DNA from: Rhodococcus rhodnii
GTDB lineage: Bacteria; Actinomycetota; Actinomycetes; Mycobacteriales; Pseudonocardiaceae
NCBI GenBank assembly: GCA_000720375.1
Contig: JOAA01000035.1
Location: 1-64,000, forward strand
Direction: 5' to 3'
DNA length: 64,000 nt
Position numbers and translations under genes: made by a program. The notes beneath the pieces were generated by a model. That model was not told the origin of the DNA, made no database searches, and worked only from the letters and a program-made list of their open reading frames with translations. Shown piece after piece: positions 33,500-41,710 of this stretch. Numbering within the stretch: position 1 is the first letter of the stretch; the number at the start of each line of letters is the position of its first letter.

Positions 33500-34818
33500 C
33501 GCGCTTCTTCAAGCAGGGCAACGCTTTCCTTGACGAGGATTTCGCCAGCGCCCTCGTCGACGAGACTCATCAGCGCTTCGAAGCAGCTTTCCCGGTATCC
33601 CTCCGCGTCGGACACGTAACCGGCGTAGCCGTCGGTGTATCCGATCACCCTGGTGACCGGGAACGGGCTTGCTTGCTTGATCCTGAGCCCGAATGAGGCG
33701 AACAGTTCGACCGGCAGGTGCACCCAGGCGAGGTCGCCGAGCGCGACGACGGTGAGCGGCAGGTCGAGATGGGCAGGCAGCTCCACGGTGCCAAGTTCGA
33801 AGAGGGCGAGCGCGCCTTCGAGCCGTGTCCTGCGCAACCTTTCCTCAGGGGTGTCCTCCGGCCCGGCGAGTTTCTCCTTCGCGTCGGTCACCAACTGGTC
33901 GCGCACCTCGGGAAGCGGCACTTCGCGCGTGGGTATCCGGACGATCTTCTTGTACATCGCCGGCTTGGCCGGAGCCATCGTCGTCGCGTCCACCTGAATC
34001 GCTTGCAGGACAGCGCCGCCCAGCAACGCGCCGAGCCTGGCCACTTCCGCGTAGTCACGGCCCCGGCGCACGAACCGAGGACTGCTGTCGCCGGCCGCGC
34101 CTTGCAGGAACGCGACTACTGGCTGGACGGGATCGCTGGTGCGGGGATCGTCGACGGCGGCCAAAGCGGCGGCCAGTGACCGGCGGGCGGATCCCGGCCA
34201 GTCAGCCGACCACACCTGGCTGCGCGGTCCGAGCACGGTCGGATGGCACGCGTAATCCACTAACAGGGCCGCTGTCCTGGCTGGTGATGTGGCGTCACGC
34301 GGCCGCGCGGTCACCACCCCGGCAGACGTGTCGTGTAAGCCGTCCTTGCGATTCCTGTTGCTGCCCAGTCCTTTGACGCTCGTGACACACCAGGACAGGT
34401 CGACCGGAACGCGCTGTTCGGGAAGACCGACCACGCCGTCGATCACGGAGTCGACCAGGCTGTCGATCAACGCGTGGTCACGGTCGCCGGACAGGCCGGG
34501 ATGCAGGCTTCCGGTCCATCCGCGCGGCGCGGCGTGGGTGTGGCTGGCGCACACCAGCACTCGATCCGACGGTATTCCCGTGGCGCGCCCGACAGCGTCC
34601 GAGAGTTTGCCGGCCAACTCGGTGTCCACGGCCAACGCGTCCAGACTGAGCCAGAACACGCCTGGATCGTCGTCGGTACTGAGCCAGAACACCGTTGCTT
34701 CCAACGGATCCAGCGTTCCCACCGCGGGTGCGTCGCCGCGCGCCGCGTAGCCTGCCATCGGGTGGCCGGGTGGTGGCGTAACGTCCACTGTGGAGCATGC
34801 GAGCAGTAGTTCGGTCAT
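33478..34818 (-). CDS. Neutral/alkaline ceramidase-type zinc hydrolase domain protein
   Basis: A 446-residue protein of the neutral/alkaline non-lysosomal ceramidase N-terminal domain type, a zinc-dependent amide-hydrolase fold. The N-terminus ACSTVDVTPPPGHPMAGYAARG is typical. The metal ligands are probably His in CASHTHAAP near residue 94, His in DYACHPTVLG near 195, and a later Glu/Tyr. There is no signal peptide. Start ATG at 34818; the longer frame to 34914 is rejected. It is the last gene of an operon with PTS IIB and IIC-IID and shares their presumed GntR control. So it may deacylate an imported N-acyl amino sugar or sugar acid rather than ceramide. That substrate is inference. Confidence 0.78.
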   Translation of the reverse strand: MTELLLACSTVDVTPPPGHPMAGYAARGDAPAVGTLDPLEATVFWLSTDDDPGVFWLSLDALAVDTELAGKLSDAVGRATGIPSDRVLVCASHTHAAPRGWTGSLHPGLSGDRDHALIDSLVDSVIDGVVGLPEQRVPVDLSWCVTSVKGLGSNRNRKDGLHDTSAGVVTARPRDATSPARTAALLVDYACHPTVLGPRSQVWSADWPGSARRSLAAALAAVDDPRTSDPVQPVVAFLQGAAGDSSPRFVRRGRDYAEVARLGALLGGAVLQAIQVDATTMAPAKPAMYKKIVRIPTREVPLPEVRDQLVTDAKEKLAGPEDTPEERLRRTRLEGALALFELGTVELPAHLDLPLTVVALGDLAWVHLPVELFASFGLRIKQASPFPVTRVIGYTDGYAGYVSDAEGYRESCFEALMSLVDEGAGEILVKESVALLEEARQEGRPT

Positions 34819-34840
34819 CCCCCAGGCCCTTTCCTCGTGG

Positions 34841-36454
34841 TCACTTCGGCGGTTCGGGCAGCGTCGGGGCGAACCAGCCGAGCCAGCCGAGTGCCAGACC
34901 GACAAGCCCGACACCGGCGATGAGCCACATGGTCCGGATCCGGAACCTCCGCAGCAAGAGGTACGTCACCGCGGTGACCGTCACCGGCAGCAGGAACGGC
35001 AGCAGGGCGTCCAACTGCTCCTGGATGTGCACGGTCTGGGTCGACGGAGTGCCTTGGACGGTGATCGTCTGCTGGTAGGTCAGCGTGGTGACGATCTTGA
35101 CGATCGACGGGATGAAGCCGCCGAGCACCACCAGTCCGAGGACGGTCGCGCCATCGCTCAACCGGGCCAGGGCGCCGGAGGCAAGCCGTGCGGCCAGCCG
35201 CTTTCCCTGGTTGTAGGCGAAGAAGAACTGCCATCGGCGAACGAGGAAGTACGGGACCAGCACGAGCACCATGGTGAAGATCGGGCCGATCGCGTTGCCC
35301 TGCAAGGCCCACGAGGCGCCGATGGTGAAGATGATGCTGTTGTACACCGCCCAGGTCAGCGTGTCGCCGATGCCGGCGAGCGGGCCCATCAGCGCAACTT
35401 TCACCCCGGCGGCCGACGTGTGCTCGTTCGCCTCCTCCATCGCGATCGCCGAGCCGAGCACCAGCGGCCCGCCGACGATCGGCGAGGTGTTGAAGAACTG
35501 CAGATGCCGTTGCAGCGCCTCGGAATACGCGCCCTGCTCCGGGTACAGCCTGCGCAGCGCGGGCTCGATCGAGTAGGCGAATCCCATGGCCTGCATGCGT
35601 TCGTAGTTCCAGGAGACCTGGTACGACCAGTAGTACCGCCAGAACGACCGGCGCAGATCACGTTCGGTCAGTGGGGACTCGGTGTCCGGCGGCTGGTCGT
35701 CCGCAGCCTGCTGGGCGGGTTTTCCTTGGACGGTAACGAAAACCGCGGCAGCCACCAGACCGCACAGCGCGATTCCGATCAACGGCATTTCCAGGTACGC
35801 GAACAACACGAACCCGGCGATCAGCAGGTACCAGTACTTGCGCACCGGCATCACGTTGAGCAGCAAGGCAAAGCCCACGGCGGGCAGCAACGAACCGGCC
35901 AGCTTCATCCCGTCGACCAGACCCGACGGGATCGCGTCGGCGATGTCCTGGACAGCCCCGCTCGTCGCGGCCAACGCCGCGAGGAACGTCGGAATGGCGC
36001 GTACCGCCGCCCACGGTATGAACGCCGTCCAGTGCATCAACCCGATGCCACGCCCATTGCCTTGCTGCGCATAGCGATCCGCACGGTGCAACCAGAACAC
36101 CGGGAGGAACCGGCCGAGCGGATCAAGCGCTGCCAGCAACAACGCGGCGGGCAGGCCGATCCCCAACGCGACCGCCACCTGCTGGTCGAACGGCGCCGCG
36201 ACCGCGCTCGCCAATGCCGTACCGACGATCGCACCGGTCTGGTAATCCGGGATCGTCGCGCCGCCGTACTGGTAGACGCCCAGCGCGGTCAGCTCCAGCG
36301 TCGCGCCCACCGCCATGCCGAGCAGCGGCTGCCCGATGATCAGGCCCGCGAGGGTTCCCGCGATAAGCGGACGGCCGGCGTGGAAGAGAAATGGGCCGAG
36401 CGAGTCGTAGACGCAGAAGACACTCAACAGCGTCAGCAGCAGCGCTGTGGTCAA
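34841..36454 (-). CDS. PTS mannose-family IIC-IID fusion permease
   Basis: A 537-residue membrane permease combining the IIC and IID subunits of a mannose/fructose/sorbose-type phosphotransferase system, usually two proteins. The IIC part (residues 1 to about 260) contains PLIAGTLAGLIIGQPLLG and ATLELTALGVYQYGGATIPD. The IID part starts near LTERDLRRSFWRYYWSYQ (about 275) and contains LRRLYPEQ, LQFFNTSPIVGGPLVLGSAI and AMEEANE. The start is TTG at 36454, overlapping the IIB stop by 4 bp. No IIA, HPr or enzyme I gene lies in this window, so the phosphate relay must come from elsewhere. The sugar is unknown. Confidence 0.88.
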   Translation of the reverse strand: MTTALLLTLLSVFCVYDSLGPFLFHAGRPLIAGTLAGLIIGQPLLGMAVGATLELTALGVYQYGGATIPDYQTGAIVGTALASAVAAPFDQQVAVALGIGLPAALLLAALDPLGRFLPVFWLHRADRYAQQGNGRGIGLMHWTAFIPWAAVRAIPTFLAALAATSGAVQDIADAIPSGLVDGMKLAGSLLPAVGFALLLNVMPVRKYWYLLIAGFVLFAYLEMPLIGIALCGLVAAAVFVTVQGKPAQQAADDQPPDTESPLTERDLRRSFWRYYWSYQVSWNYERMQAMGFAYSIEPALRRLYPEQGAYSEALQRHLQFFNTSPIVGGPLVLGSAIAMEEANEHTSAAGVKVALMGPLAGIGDTLTWAVYNSIIFTIGASWALQGNAIGPIFTMVLVLVPYFLVRRWQFFFAYNQGKRLAARLASGALARLSDGATVLGLVVLGGFIPSIVKIVTTLTYQQTITVQGTPSTQTVHIQEQLDALLPFLLPVTVTAVTYLLLRRFRIRTMWLIAGVGLVGLALGWLGWFAPTLPEPPK

Positions 36455-36936
36455 AGGCCCTTCTTCCCTAGCAGGGATACCAGGTCGGAGCCCTTGTCGG
36501 TGGGCATCAGGCGACAGACGAACCGGGTACCGGAGTCCGCGAGCTCGCGGTATGTCCGCGCCTGCCCGGCGGTCACAGCGACCCACCGGGTCAGGCGGGT
36601 GGTCTGCTCGCCTGGCCGTGCCGCGGCGTTGCCGACCACTACTTCGGACACGTCGAGCCCACCCCTCAGGAGCTCGAACGCGTCTTCCGGGTGCTTGGCG
36701 ATCACCAGGACACGCAGGTCGTCGTGATCACGGCACCAGGCCTGTACCTCCCCGACCTTCAGCACCGACGTCGGCAACCCGCGGGCCGCCTGCGGCAGCA
36801 GCATTCGCTGTATGTCGTCGGCCGCCACCTCGTCGTTGGCGACCACGATGTGTTCGACTCCGAGCTGCCCGGTCCACACGACCGTGACCTGGCCGTGGAT
36901 GAGCCGGTCGTCGATCCGAAGATGGACCCGGCTCAT
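36451..36936 (-). CDS. PTS mannose-family IIB component
   Basis: A 161-residue cytoplasmic IIB subunit of the mannose/fructose/sorbose family. The phosphorylated histidine is His14, in LRIDDRLIHGQVTVVW. Other family features are HIVVANDEVAADDIQRMLL near residue 29 and a helical/strand pattern typical of IIB-sorbose folds. It accepts phosphate from a IIA and passes it to the sugar carried by the IIC-IID fusion encoded directly downstream with a 4-bp overlap. It is the first gene of the operon, with a DasR-type operator about 48 bp upstream of its start. Confidence 0.9.
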   Translation of the reverse strand: MSRVHLRIDDRLIHGQVTVVWTGQLGVEHIVVANDEVAADDIQRMLLPQAARGLPTSVLKVGEVQAWCRDHDDLRVLVIAKHPEDAFELLRGGLDVSEVVVGNAAARPGEQTTRLTRWVAVTAGQARTYRELADSGTRFVCRLMPTDKGSDLVSLLGKKGL

Positions 36937-36984
36937 GCCACAGCTCCCCCTCTGTTCCTCCTCCTCAGCCCGTGGACCGACCTT

Positions 36985-37000
36985 ACTGGTCTAGTCCAGA
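36985..37000. promoter_or_regulatory. DasR-type (dre-like) operator upstream of the PTS operon
   Basis: ACTGGTCTAGTCCAGA matches the DasR-responsive consensus ACTGGTCTAGACCAGT at 14 of 16 positions. It lies 49 bp before the IIB start, on the promoter side. The GntR/UTRA gene at 32735-33499 is the natural candidate regulator, although a genomic DasR could also bind. Confidence 0.7.
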
Positions 37001-37034
37001 ACTGCCCAAGGTCCGTTCGGGGGACATCAGGGCG

Positions 37035-38207
37035 TCAGCCCTTTACGCAGATCACCTGCTTGAGCTTGGCCACGATCTCGACCAGGTCGGACTGATTGGC
37101 GATGACCTCGTCGATGTCCTTGTACGCGGCCGGGATCTCGTCCACGACGCCCGAGTCCTTACGGCACTCGACGCCCGCCGTCTGAGCCGCGAGGTCACGC
37201 GCGCTGAACTTCTTGCGCGCCTTCGTCCGCGACATGCGACGGCCCGCGCCGTGCGACGCCGACTCGAACGAGTCCGGGTTGCCCAGGCCACGCACGATGT
37301 AGGACCCCGTCCCCATCGAGCCGGGGATGATGCCCAAGTCGCCGCGGCCAGCACGGATGGCGCCCTTGCGGGTGACCATGACGTCGGTGTCGAAGTGCGT
37401 CTCCTCCGCCACGTAGTTGTGGTGGCAGGAGATCGGCTCCTCGAACGTCACCTGCGGGAACTGGTCCCGCAGCACCGAACAGACCAGGCGCAGCATGACC
37501 GCGCGGTTGCGGCGTGCGTAGTCCTGCGCCCAGTACAGGTCCCGGCGGTACGCCTCCATCTCGGGCGTCTTGGCCAGGAACACCGCCAGGTCCGGGTCCG
37601 GCAGCTCGGCGTTGTGCGCGAGTCCCTTCGCGATCGAGATGTGGTGCTGCGCGAGGATGTTGCCCACGCCACGCGAGCCGGAGTGCAGCATCACCCAGAC
37701 CTGCTGGTCCGTGTCCAGGCAGACCTCGATGAAGTGGTTCCCGCCGCCGAGCGTGCCCATCTGGTGCAGCGCACGAGCGCGGTCGAACCCGCCGGCCAGC
37801 GAGTCGAAGCCGTCCCAGAAGGCGCCCCAGTCCTGCGCGTCCCGCCCGTCGAACGCGGTCGCCCGGTGCATGGCGAACCCGACGGGCACGGCGTTCTCGA
37901 TCTCCGAACGGATCCGGCCGAGGTCGTCAGGCAGGTCCGACGCGCGCAGCGAGGTCCGTACGGCCGCCATGCCGCACCCGATGTCCACACCGACTGCCGC
38001 TGGCGAAACCGCGTCTCGCATGGCGATCACGGACCCGACTGTCGCGCCCTTGCCGTAGTGCACGTCCGGCATCACCGCGACGTGCTTGAAAGCCCAAGGC
38101 AGCGCGGAGATGTTGTGCAGCTGGCGCATGGCCTGCTCCTCGACCTCATCGGGCCGAGTCCAGAGTCGGATGTCCACGTTCTTGCCGCGGATCACGGTTG
38201 CGTTCAC
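37035..38207 (-). CDS. rtcB: RtcB RNA ligase
   Basis: A 390-residue 3'-phosphate / 5'-hydroxyl RNA ligase that repairs or splices RNA with GTP and Mn2+. Metal-binding residues lie in VGVDIGCGM (Cys) near residue 73, GTLGGGNHFIEV (His) near 151 and LHSGSRGVGN (His) near 174. The guanylated histidine region is ESASHGAGRRMSRTKA near 317. The C-terminal AAYKDIDEVIANQSDLVEIV is family-typical. It has no archease or RtcR neighbour. It is convergent with nothing and lies 100 bp below the PTS promoter on the same strand, divergent from the sigma-factor gene. Confidence 0.95.
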   Translation of the reverse strand: MNATVIRGKNVDIRLWTRPDEVEEQAMRQLHNISALPWAFKHVAVMPDVHYGKGATVGSVIAMRDAVSPAAVGVDIGCGMAAVRTSLRASDLPDDLGRIRSEIENAVPVGFAMHRATAFDGRDAQDWGAFWDGFDSLAGGFDRARALHQMGTLGGGNHFIEVCLDTDQQVWVMLHSGSRGVGNILAQHHISIAKGLAHNAELPDPDLAVFLAKTPEMEAYRRDLYWAQDYARRNRAVMLRLVCSVLRDQFPQVTFEEPISCHHNYVAEETHFDTDVMVTRKGAIRAGRGDLGIIPGSMGTGSYIVRGLGNPDSFESASHGAGRRMSRTKARKKFSARDLAAQTAGVECRKDSGVVDEIPAAYKDIDEVIANQSDLVEIVAKLKQVICVKG

Positions 38208-38353
38208 AGATACGAGGCTAGGTCAGCACGCCAAGCGCTTTTCGCCTTCGGTGACAACTCGGTCACAGTCGGAATTGGCCCCTAACACCCGGTATCTGGG
38301 GAGCATCCGCTGACTCCTTTCTCTACGGGGAGGCCCGCGGCGAGGAGGCACGT

Positions 38354-38971
38354 ATGTCCGTAAGTGCGTTGGCGGAACGCGAGGACACAAGGTCACGGTC
38401 TGGGGAGCCCGTGGACGAGATAGTGCTCAACGCCGTGGTCGAGGCGGCCGTGTCGGGGGACGCGGCCGCCACGGAATGGCTGTTGACGTACGTCCGGCCA
38501 TTGGTTCTGCGCTACTGCCAGGCGCGGATCGGGGGGCACCGAACGGCGATCTCGGTCGACGACGTCGCACAGGAGGTGCTGTTGGCGCTGTTCCGGGCAC
38601 TGCCGGGATATCGCAACCAGGGCAGGCCGTTTCTGGCGTTCGTCTACGGCATCGCAGGCCACAAGGTGGCCGATGCCCGGCGCAACGCGGCCCGCGTGGC
38701 CACGGCGTTGTCCGTACCGGAGATCCCGGACGTCGCCAGCCAGGAGGCGACGCCGGAACAGCACGCGCTGCAGTTCGAGCTGACCAGCCGGATGGAACAG
38801 TTGCTGCGCAAGGTGTTGTCACCACGCCAGCACGAGATCCTGGTGTTGCGCCTGGTGGTCGGCCTGTCCGCGGAAGAAGTGGCGGACGTGATGGGCTCGA
38901 CGCCCGGTGCGATCAGGGTGGCGCAGCACCGGGCACTGACCCGGCTGCGCAAAGTCGTCACGCGTCCTTGA
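38354..38971 (+). CDS. shbA: ECF sigma factor, SigD/ShbA type
   Basis: A 205-residue extracytoplasmic-function sigma factor. Region 2 includes ISVDDVAQEVLLALFRALPGYRNQGRPFLAFVYGIAGHKVADARR near residues 68-118. Region 4 includes LLRKVLSPRQHEILVLRLVVGLSAEEVADVMGSTPGAIRVAQHRAL near 155-200. These segments match mycobacterial SigD and streptomycete ShbA closely; ShbA directs transcription of the principal sigma gene hrdB. Start ATG at 38354. No anti-sigma gene is adjacent. Its end overlaps the convergent MazG-like gene by 14 bp. The orthology call rests on motif resemblance only. Confidence 0.83.
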   Translation: MSVSALAEREDTRSRSGEPVDEIVLNAVVEAAVSGDAAATEWLLTYVRPLVLRYCQARIGGHRTAISVDDVAQEVLLALFRALPGYRNQGRPFLAFVYGIAGHKVADARRNAARVATALSVPEIPDVASQEATPEQHALQFELTSRMEQLLRKVLSPRQHEILVLRLVVGLSAEEVADVMGSTPGAIRVAQHRALTRLRKVVTRP

Positions 38972-39281
38972 TTCTCGGGAAACGCGTTTCGTTCCGGTCG
39001 ATCTTGGCATGGGCGACCTCGACCAGGTCGACGCCGAGCACATCGGCCAGTCGCGTCAGATAGAGGAAGACATCGGCGATCTCGTCCTCGACCTTCGCGG
39101 CGAGGTCGGGATCGCTCATGGCTCGCGTCGCCTGTTCGGGCGTGAGCCACTGGAAGAGGCTGAGCAGCTCGCCAGCCTCGCCGGACAGCGCCATCGCCAG
39201 GTTCTTGGGAGTGTGGAACTGCTCCCAGTCCCGTGCGGCGGCGAAGACACGCAGACGCGTACTCAGTTCGGCGAGGCTCAT
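38958..39281 (-). CDS. MazG-like nucleotide pyrophosphohydrolase (RS21-C6/dCTPase type)
   Basis: A 107-residue all-alpha NTP pyrophosphatase. It has the MazG EExxE...ExxD arrangement: ALSGEAGELLSLFQWL near residue 30 and EDEIADVFLYLTRLADVLGVD near 64, followed by KIDRNETRFP. The length and the WEQFHTPKNLAMALSGEAGEL pattern fit the house-cleaning RS21-C6 group, which hydrolyses modified dCTP and similar nucleotides. The start ATG follows a small membrane-protein gene by 4 bp on the same strand, so they are probably co-transcribed. It is convergent with the sigma gene. Confidence 0.88.
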   Translation of the reverse strand: MSLAELSTRLRVFAAARDWEQFHTPKNLAMALSGEAGELLSLFQWLTPEQATRAMSDPDLAAKVEDEIADVFLYLTRLADVLGVDLVEVAHAKIDRNETRFPRIKDA

Positions 39282-39285
39282 GTGC

Positions 39286-39468
39286 TCAATGGAACACCGG
39301 GCGCGCGGCGACCTTCTGCTTGGGTTCCGTCACGACCTTGCGGGCGCGCTCACGACGACGCTGCGCGAGCCAGCCGTCGAGTTCGACGATCACCGGCCCC
39401 AGCGCCATCACCAGCACGATGGTGATGCCCAGTACGGCCCCGATCCACGTCAGCACCAGCGTGACCAT
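39286..39468 (-). CDS. Small single-helix membrane protein of unknown function
   Basis: I do not recognise the family. From ATG at 39468, with a gggag site 8 bp upstream, the product is 60 residues: one strong membrane helix (residues about 3-24, VTLVLTWIGAVLGITIVLVM), then a basic tail (AQRRRERARKVVTEPKQK). A longer frame to 39564 would add an Arg/Ser-rich segment unlike a signal peptide, so I prefer the shorter start. It directly precedes the MazG-like gene. Confidence 0.6.
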   Translation of the reverse strand: MVTLVLTWIGAVLGITIVLVMALGPVIVELDGWLAQRRRERARKVVTEPKQKVAARPVFH

Positions 39469-39994
39469 TGTTTCTCCCGTCATCTCGAAGCTGGTACCAG
39501 AGTGGCTCCGCGAGACCGGGTTTCGGATCGGCCGAACAGCCATCCCCAGCCGCCGAATGGCCATGACCAGGCATTACTCAGGTCAGGGTGTGCGTCCGGG
39601 TTCGGCTCCGCCCGGTTTTGTCGTCCCCCCGGAGTAACGTGAAATCAGGGGGTCCCCTGGGGAATTGCTGTTGCGGTGGAGGCTGGGGCGAAGGTGGGCA
39701 TCGGCCTTGAGGTTGATGCGGCCTGTGGCCCAGTGCAGGACCGCGCCGCCGGGCTGTCGCTTTGCCGGGGCGCGGCGGCTGGGCTTGGACCAGGCGCGTG
39801 GCTGGACCAGGCGCGTGGCTGGACCAGGGCGTGGTTGGGCTTGCGTCGGGATGCGTGGCAGGGTTTCGGCTTGGTCGGGCAGGCTGTGAATCCGGTGGTC
39901 TCGGGTCAGGGTGATCCCGGATGGCCATTTGGCTGAGGGACACACACCGGTTGACCGAGGCATAACCGCTGCCGAGGTGCGAAGCTTTCGTTCC
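39469..39994. other. Non-coding region with G-rich tracts and a tandem repeat
   Basis: About 520 bp between divergent genes. No supported gene: the frames on both strands here (for example one reading RYSGGTTKPGG) have low-complexity composition and no start-site support. It contains the hairpin-like ccgggttcggctccgcccgg at 39597-39616, a GGGGGTCCCC-type inverted motif near 39650, and the 17-bp tandem at 39787-39828. It must hold the promoters of the sensor-kinase gene and of the small membrane-protein/mazG pair. Confidence 0.55.
39787..39828. repeat. 17-bp tandem repeat
   Basis: The unit ggaccaggcgcgtggct occurs at 39787-39803 and 39804-39820, followed by the partial copy ggaccagg. It lies in the non-coding gap before the sensor-kinase gene. 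Confidence 0.8.
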
Positions 39995-41710
39995 GTGACG
40001 GTGCCCCCTGTCCAGCCCCGGACCAGCCGGTGGCTGCTGACCTTGCTCGCGGCGGCCTTCCTTGTCGACGTGCTGCTCTCCGTCTACGCTGGTCGCACGG
40101 CTCTGGGAGCGCTTCCAGGCGCCGCGTTGACGGGGCTCTGCGCGTTGTTGGGGGCACAGAAACCGGCGCAGGGCGCGGTCGGCGGTTCCGCTGTCCTGGT
40201 CATGTCGACCGTTTACATCCGGCTCTCGGGCACGAGCCCGGATTCGATCAGCCTCAACGACATCCTGCTGACCGAAGTCGCCTCGGGCGTCGCGCTCGTC
40301 GTCCTGGTCATCTGGCGGACGCGGCCGTTGATCGCTGCGTTCAGCACGGCATCGCTGGTTGGTGCGGCGTTGTTCGCGACGTTCCTGCGCACAGGGACCT
40401 CGTCGTCGTTCTCCGAGTTGCGGACGCTTCAGCTCGGCGCTCTCATTCTCGTCGGCTCCATCGTCATCGGGGTCTACCTGCGTGGGGTCAGCGGTCGTCG
40501 CACGGAGACCGAGCTCGGCTCGTTGGTGCGCAGGCAGTGGCCCCTGGCCGCGGCGCTCGCCTTGATGTTCTTCGTCGATTTGCGGCTTGGGGACGCGCCC
40601 GGGCAGATCTTCGCGCTTGGTGGCGCGGTGATCGCCGCGGTATGTGCGTTCTTCGGGCCGCGTGCGCCCGTCACGTTGTCGTTGATCGCCACGATCGGTA
40701 TCGCGCTGTCGCCGTTCGCGCTGTATCTGAGCACTGGGTTGCTGCCGAGTAGGACCAGCTACGAGCCCCTTGTGGTGACTGAGGTTGCTGCGGCCATGTC
40801 GTTGATCGCGTTCACGGTCAGGTGGGCGCCGCGTTGGCCAGCGGTCTTCAGCAGTAGCGCACTTGCGGTCGCCACCTTCCTGGCGCTGAAACTTCGTGGC
40901 TTCCTCTACGCCAATTCGAACGACCGCGGTGACCAGCTCGGGCTCTTCCTGGCGTTTCTGCTTGTCGTCGCGGTGGCGACGGGCATGTACTTCCGGTCGC
41001 GGGATCGGGAGCGCACCCAGTCCGTCCGCTCTGCGGTCACGGGTGCGCAGCAGAGTGAGCGGCTGGCGCTGGCGCGGGAATTGCACGATGTCGTGGCGCA
41101 CCATGTGACGGGCATTGTCGTGCAGGCGCAGGCCGCGAAACTCGTCTCCGACAAGGATCCGCAGATCGCCGTGCAGGCGCTCGCCAAGATCGAGACCAGT
41201 GGGGTCGAGGCGTTGAAGGCCATGCGGTTCCTCGTGGCCAGCATGCGTGGTGCCAAACCCGCCGGTACGTCCGCGGCCACCGAGCAGGCCACGACCGATC
41301 TCACCGCCGACCTGACCGCGGTGGTCGAGCACTTCAGCGGGCCGCCGGTGCGGCTCAACCTCGACGTCCCGCAGGTCGTGCCGCAGGAGGTCGGGCGGTC
41401 GGTGCTGCGGCTGGTCCAGGAGTCGCTGACCAACGTCGGCAAGCACGCGCTCGGCGCGACCGCCGTGATCGTCGAGGTCACCACGAGCCTGTCGGAGATA
41501 CATGTCCGGGTGGCCGACAACGGCACCGGCCGACGCCAAAATCCGGTCGGCGGGTCGGGCGGCTACGGTCTGGTCGGAATGCGTGAACGCGTCGAATTGC
41601 TCGGTGGCCGGTTCGCCGCCGGCCCGGCCGATCCGGTCGGCTGGCAGGTCGACGCATGGCTGCCGGTAGAGGAAGAGGGGCCACGTGACGATCCGCGTAC
41701 TGATCGCTGA
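39995..41710 (+). CDS. Sensor histidine kinase (NarL-partner type) with multi-helix N-terminus
   Basis: About 571 residues from GTG at 39995; other GTG codons at 39977 and 40001 and the frame from 39911 are possible. The first half has about ten to twelve predicted membrane helices in two similar blocks, each with an R-T-x-L-G and F/L-G-A-x-x-A pattern. The kinase core follows: HisKA_3 with SERLALARELHDVVAHHVTGIV (phosphorylated His near residue 366), then the ATPase domain with SLTNVGKHALGA and VADNGTGRRQNPVGGSGGYGLVGMRERVELLGG. The response-regulator gene overlaps its end by 26 bp. The stimulus is unknown. Confidence 0.88.
   Translation: MTVPPVQPRTSRWLLTLLAAAFLVDVLLSVYAGRTALGALPGAALTGLCALLGAQKPAQGAVGGSAVLVMSTVYIRLSGTSPDSISLNDILLTEVASGVALVVLVIWRTRPLIAAFSTASLVGAALFATFLRTGTSSSFSELRTLQLGALILVGSIVIGVYLRGVSGRRTETELGSLVRRQWPLAAALALMFFVDLRLGDAPGQIFALGGAVIAAVCAFFGPRAPVTLSLIATIGIALSPFALYLSTGLLPSRTSYEPLVVTEVAAAMSLIAFTVRWAPRWPAVFSSSALAVATFLALKLRGFLYANSNDRGDQLGLFLAFLLVVAVATGMYFRSRDRERTQSVRSAVTGAQQSERLALARELHDVVAHHVTGIVVQAQAAKLVSDKDPQIAVQALAKIETSGVEALKAMRFLVASMRGAKPAGTSAATEQATTDLTADLTAVVEHFSGPPVRLNLDVPQVVPQEVGRSVLRLVQESLTNVGKHALGATAVIVEVTTSLSEIHVRVADNGTGRRQNPVGGSGGYGLVGMRERVELLGGRFAAGPADPVGWQVDAWLPVEEEGPRDDPRTDR

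Noticed and set aside
39597..39611. 15-bp match ccgggttcggctccg also at about 53338 inside coaA
   Set aside because: Short GC-rich match, one copy within conserved coding sequence; chance is sufficient.
39583..39963. 126-codon minus-strand frame in the 39.5-40 kb gap
   Set aside because: Low-complexity translation of tandem repeats, no ribosome site, no family.
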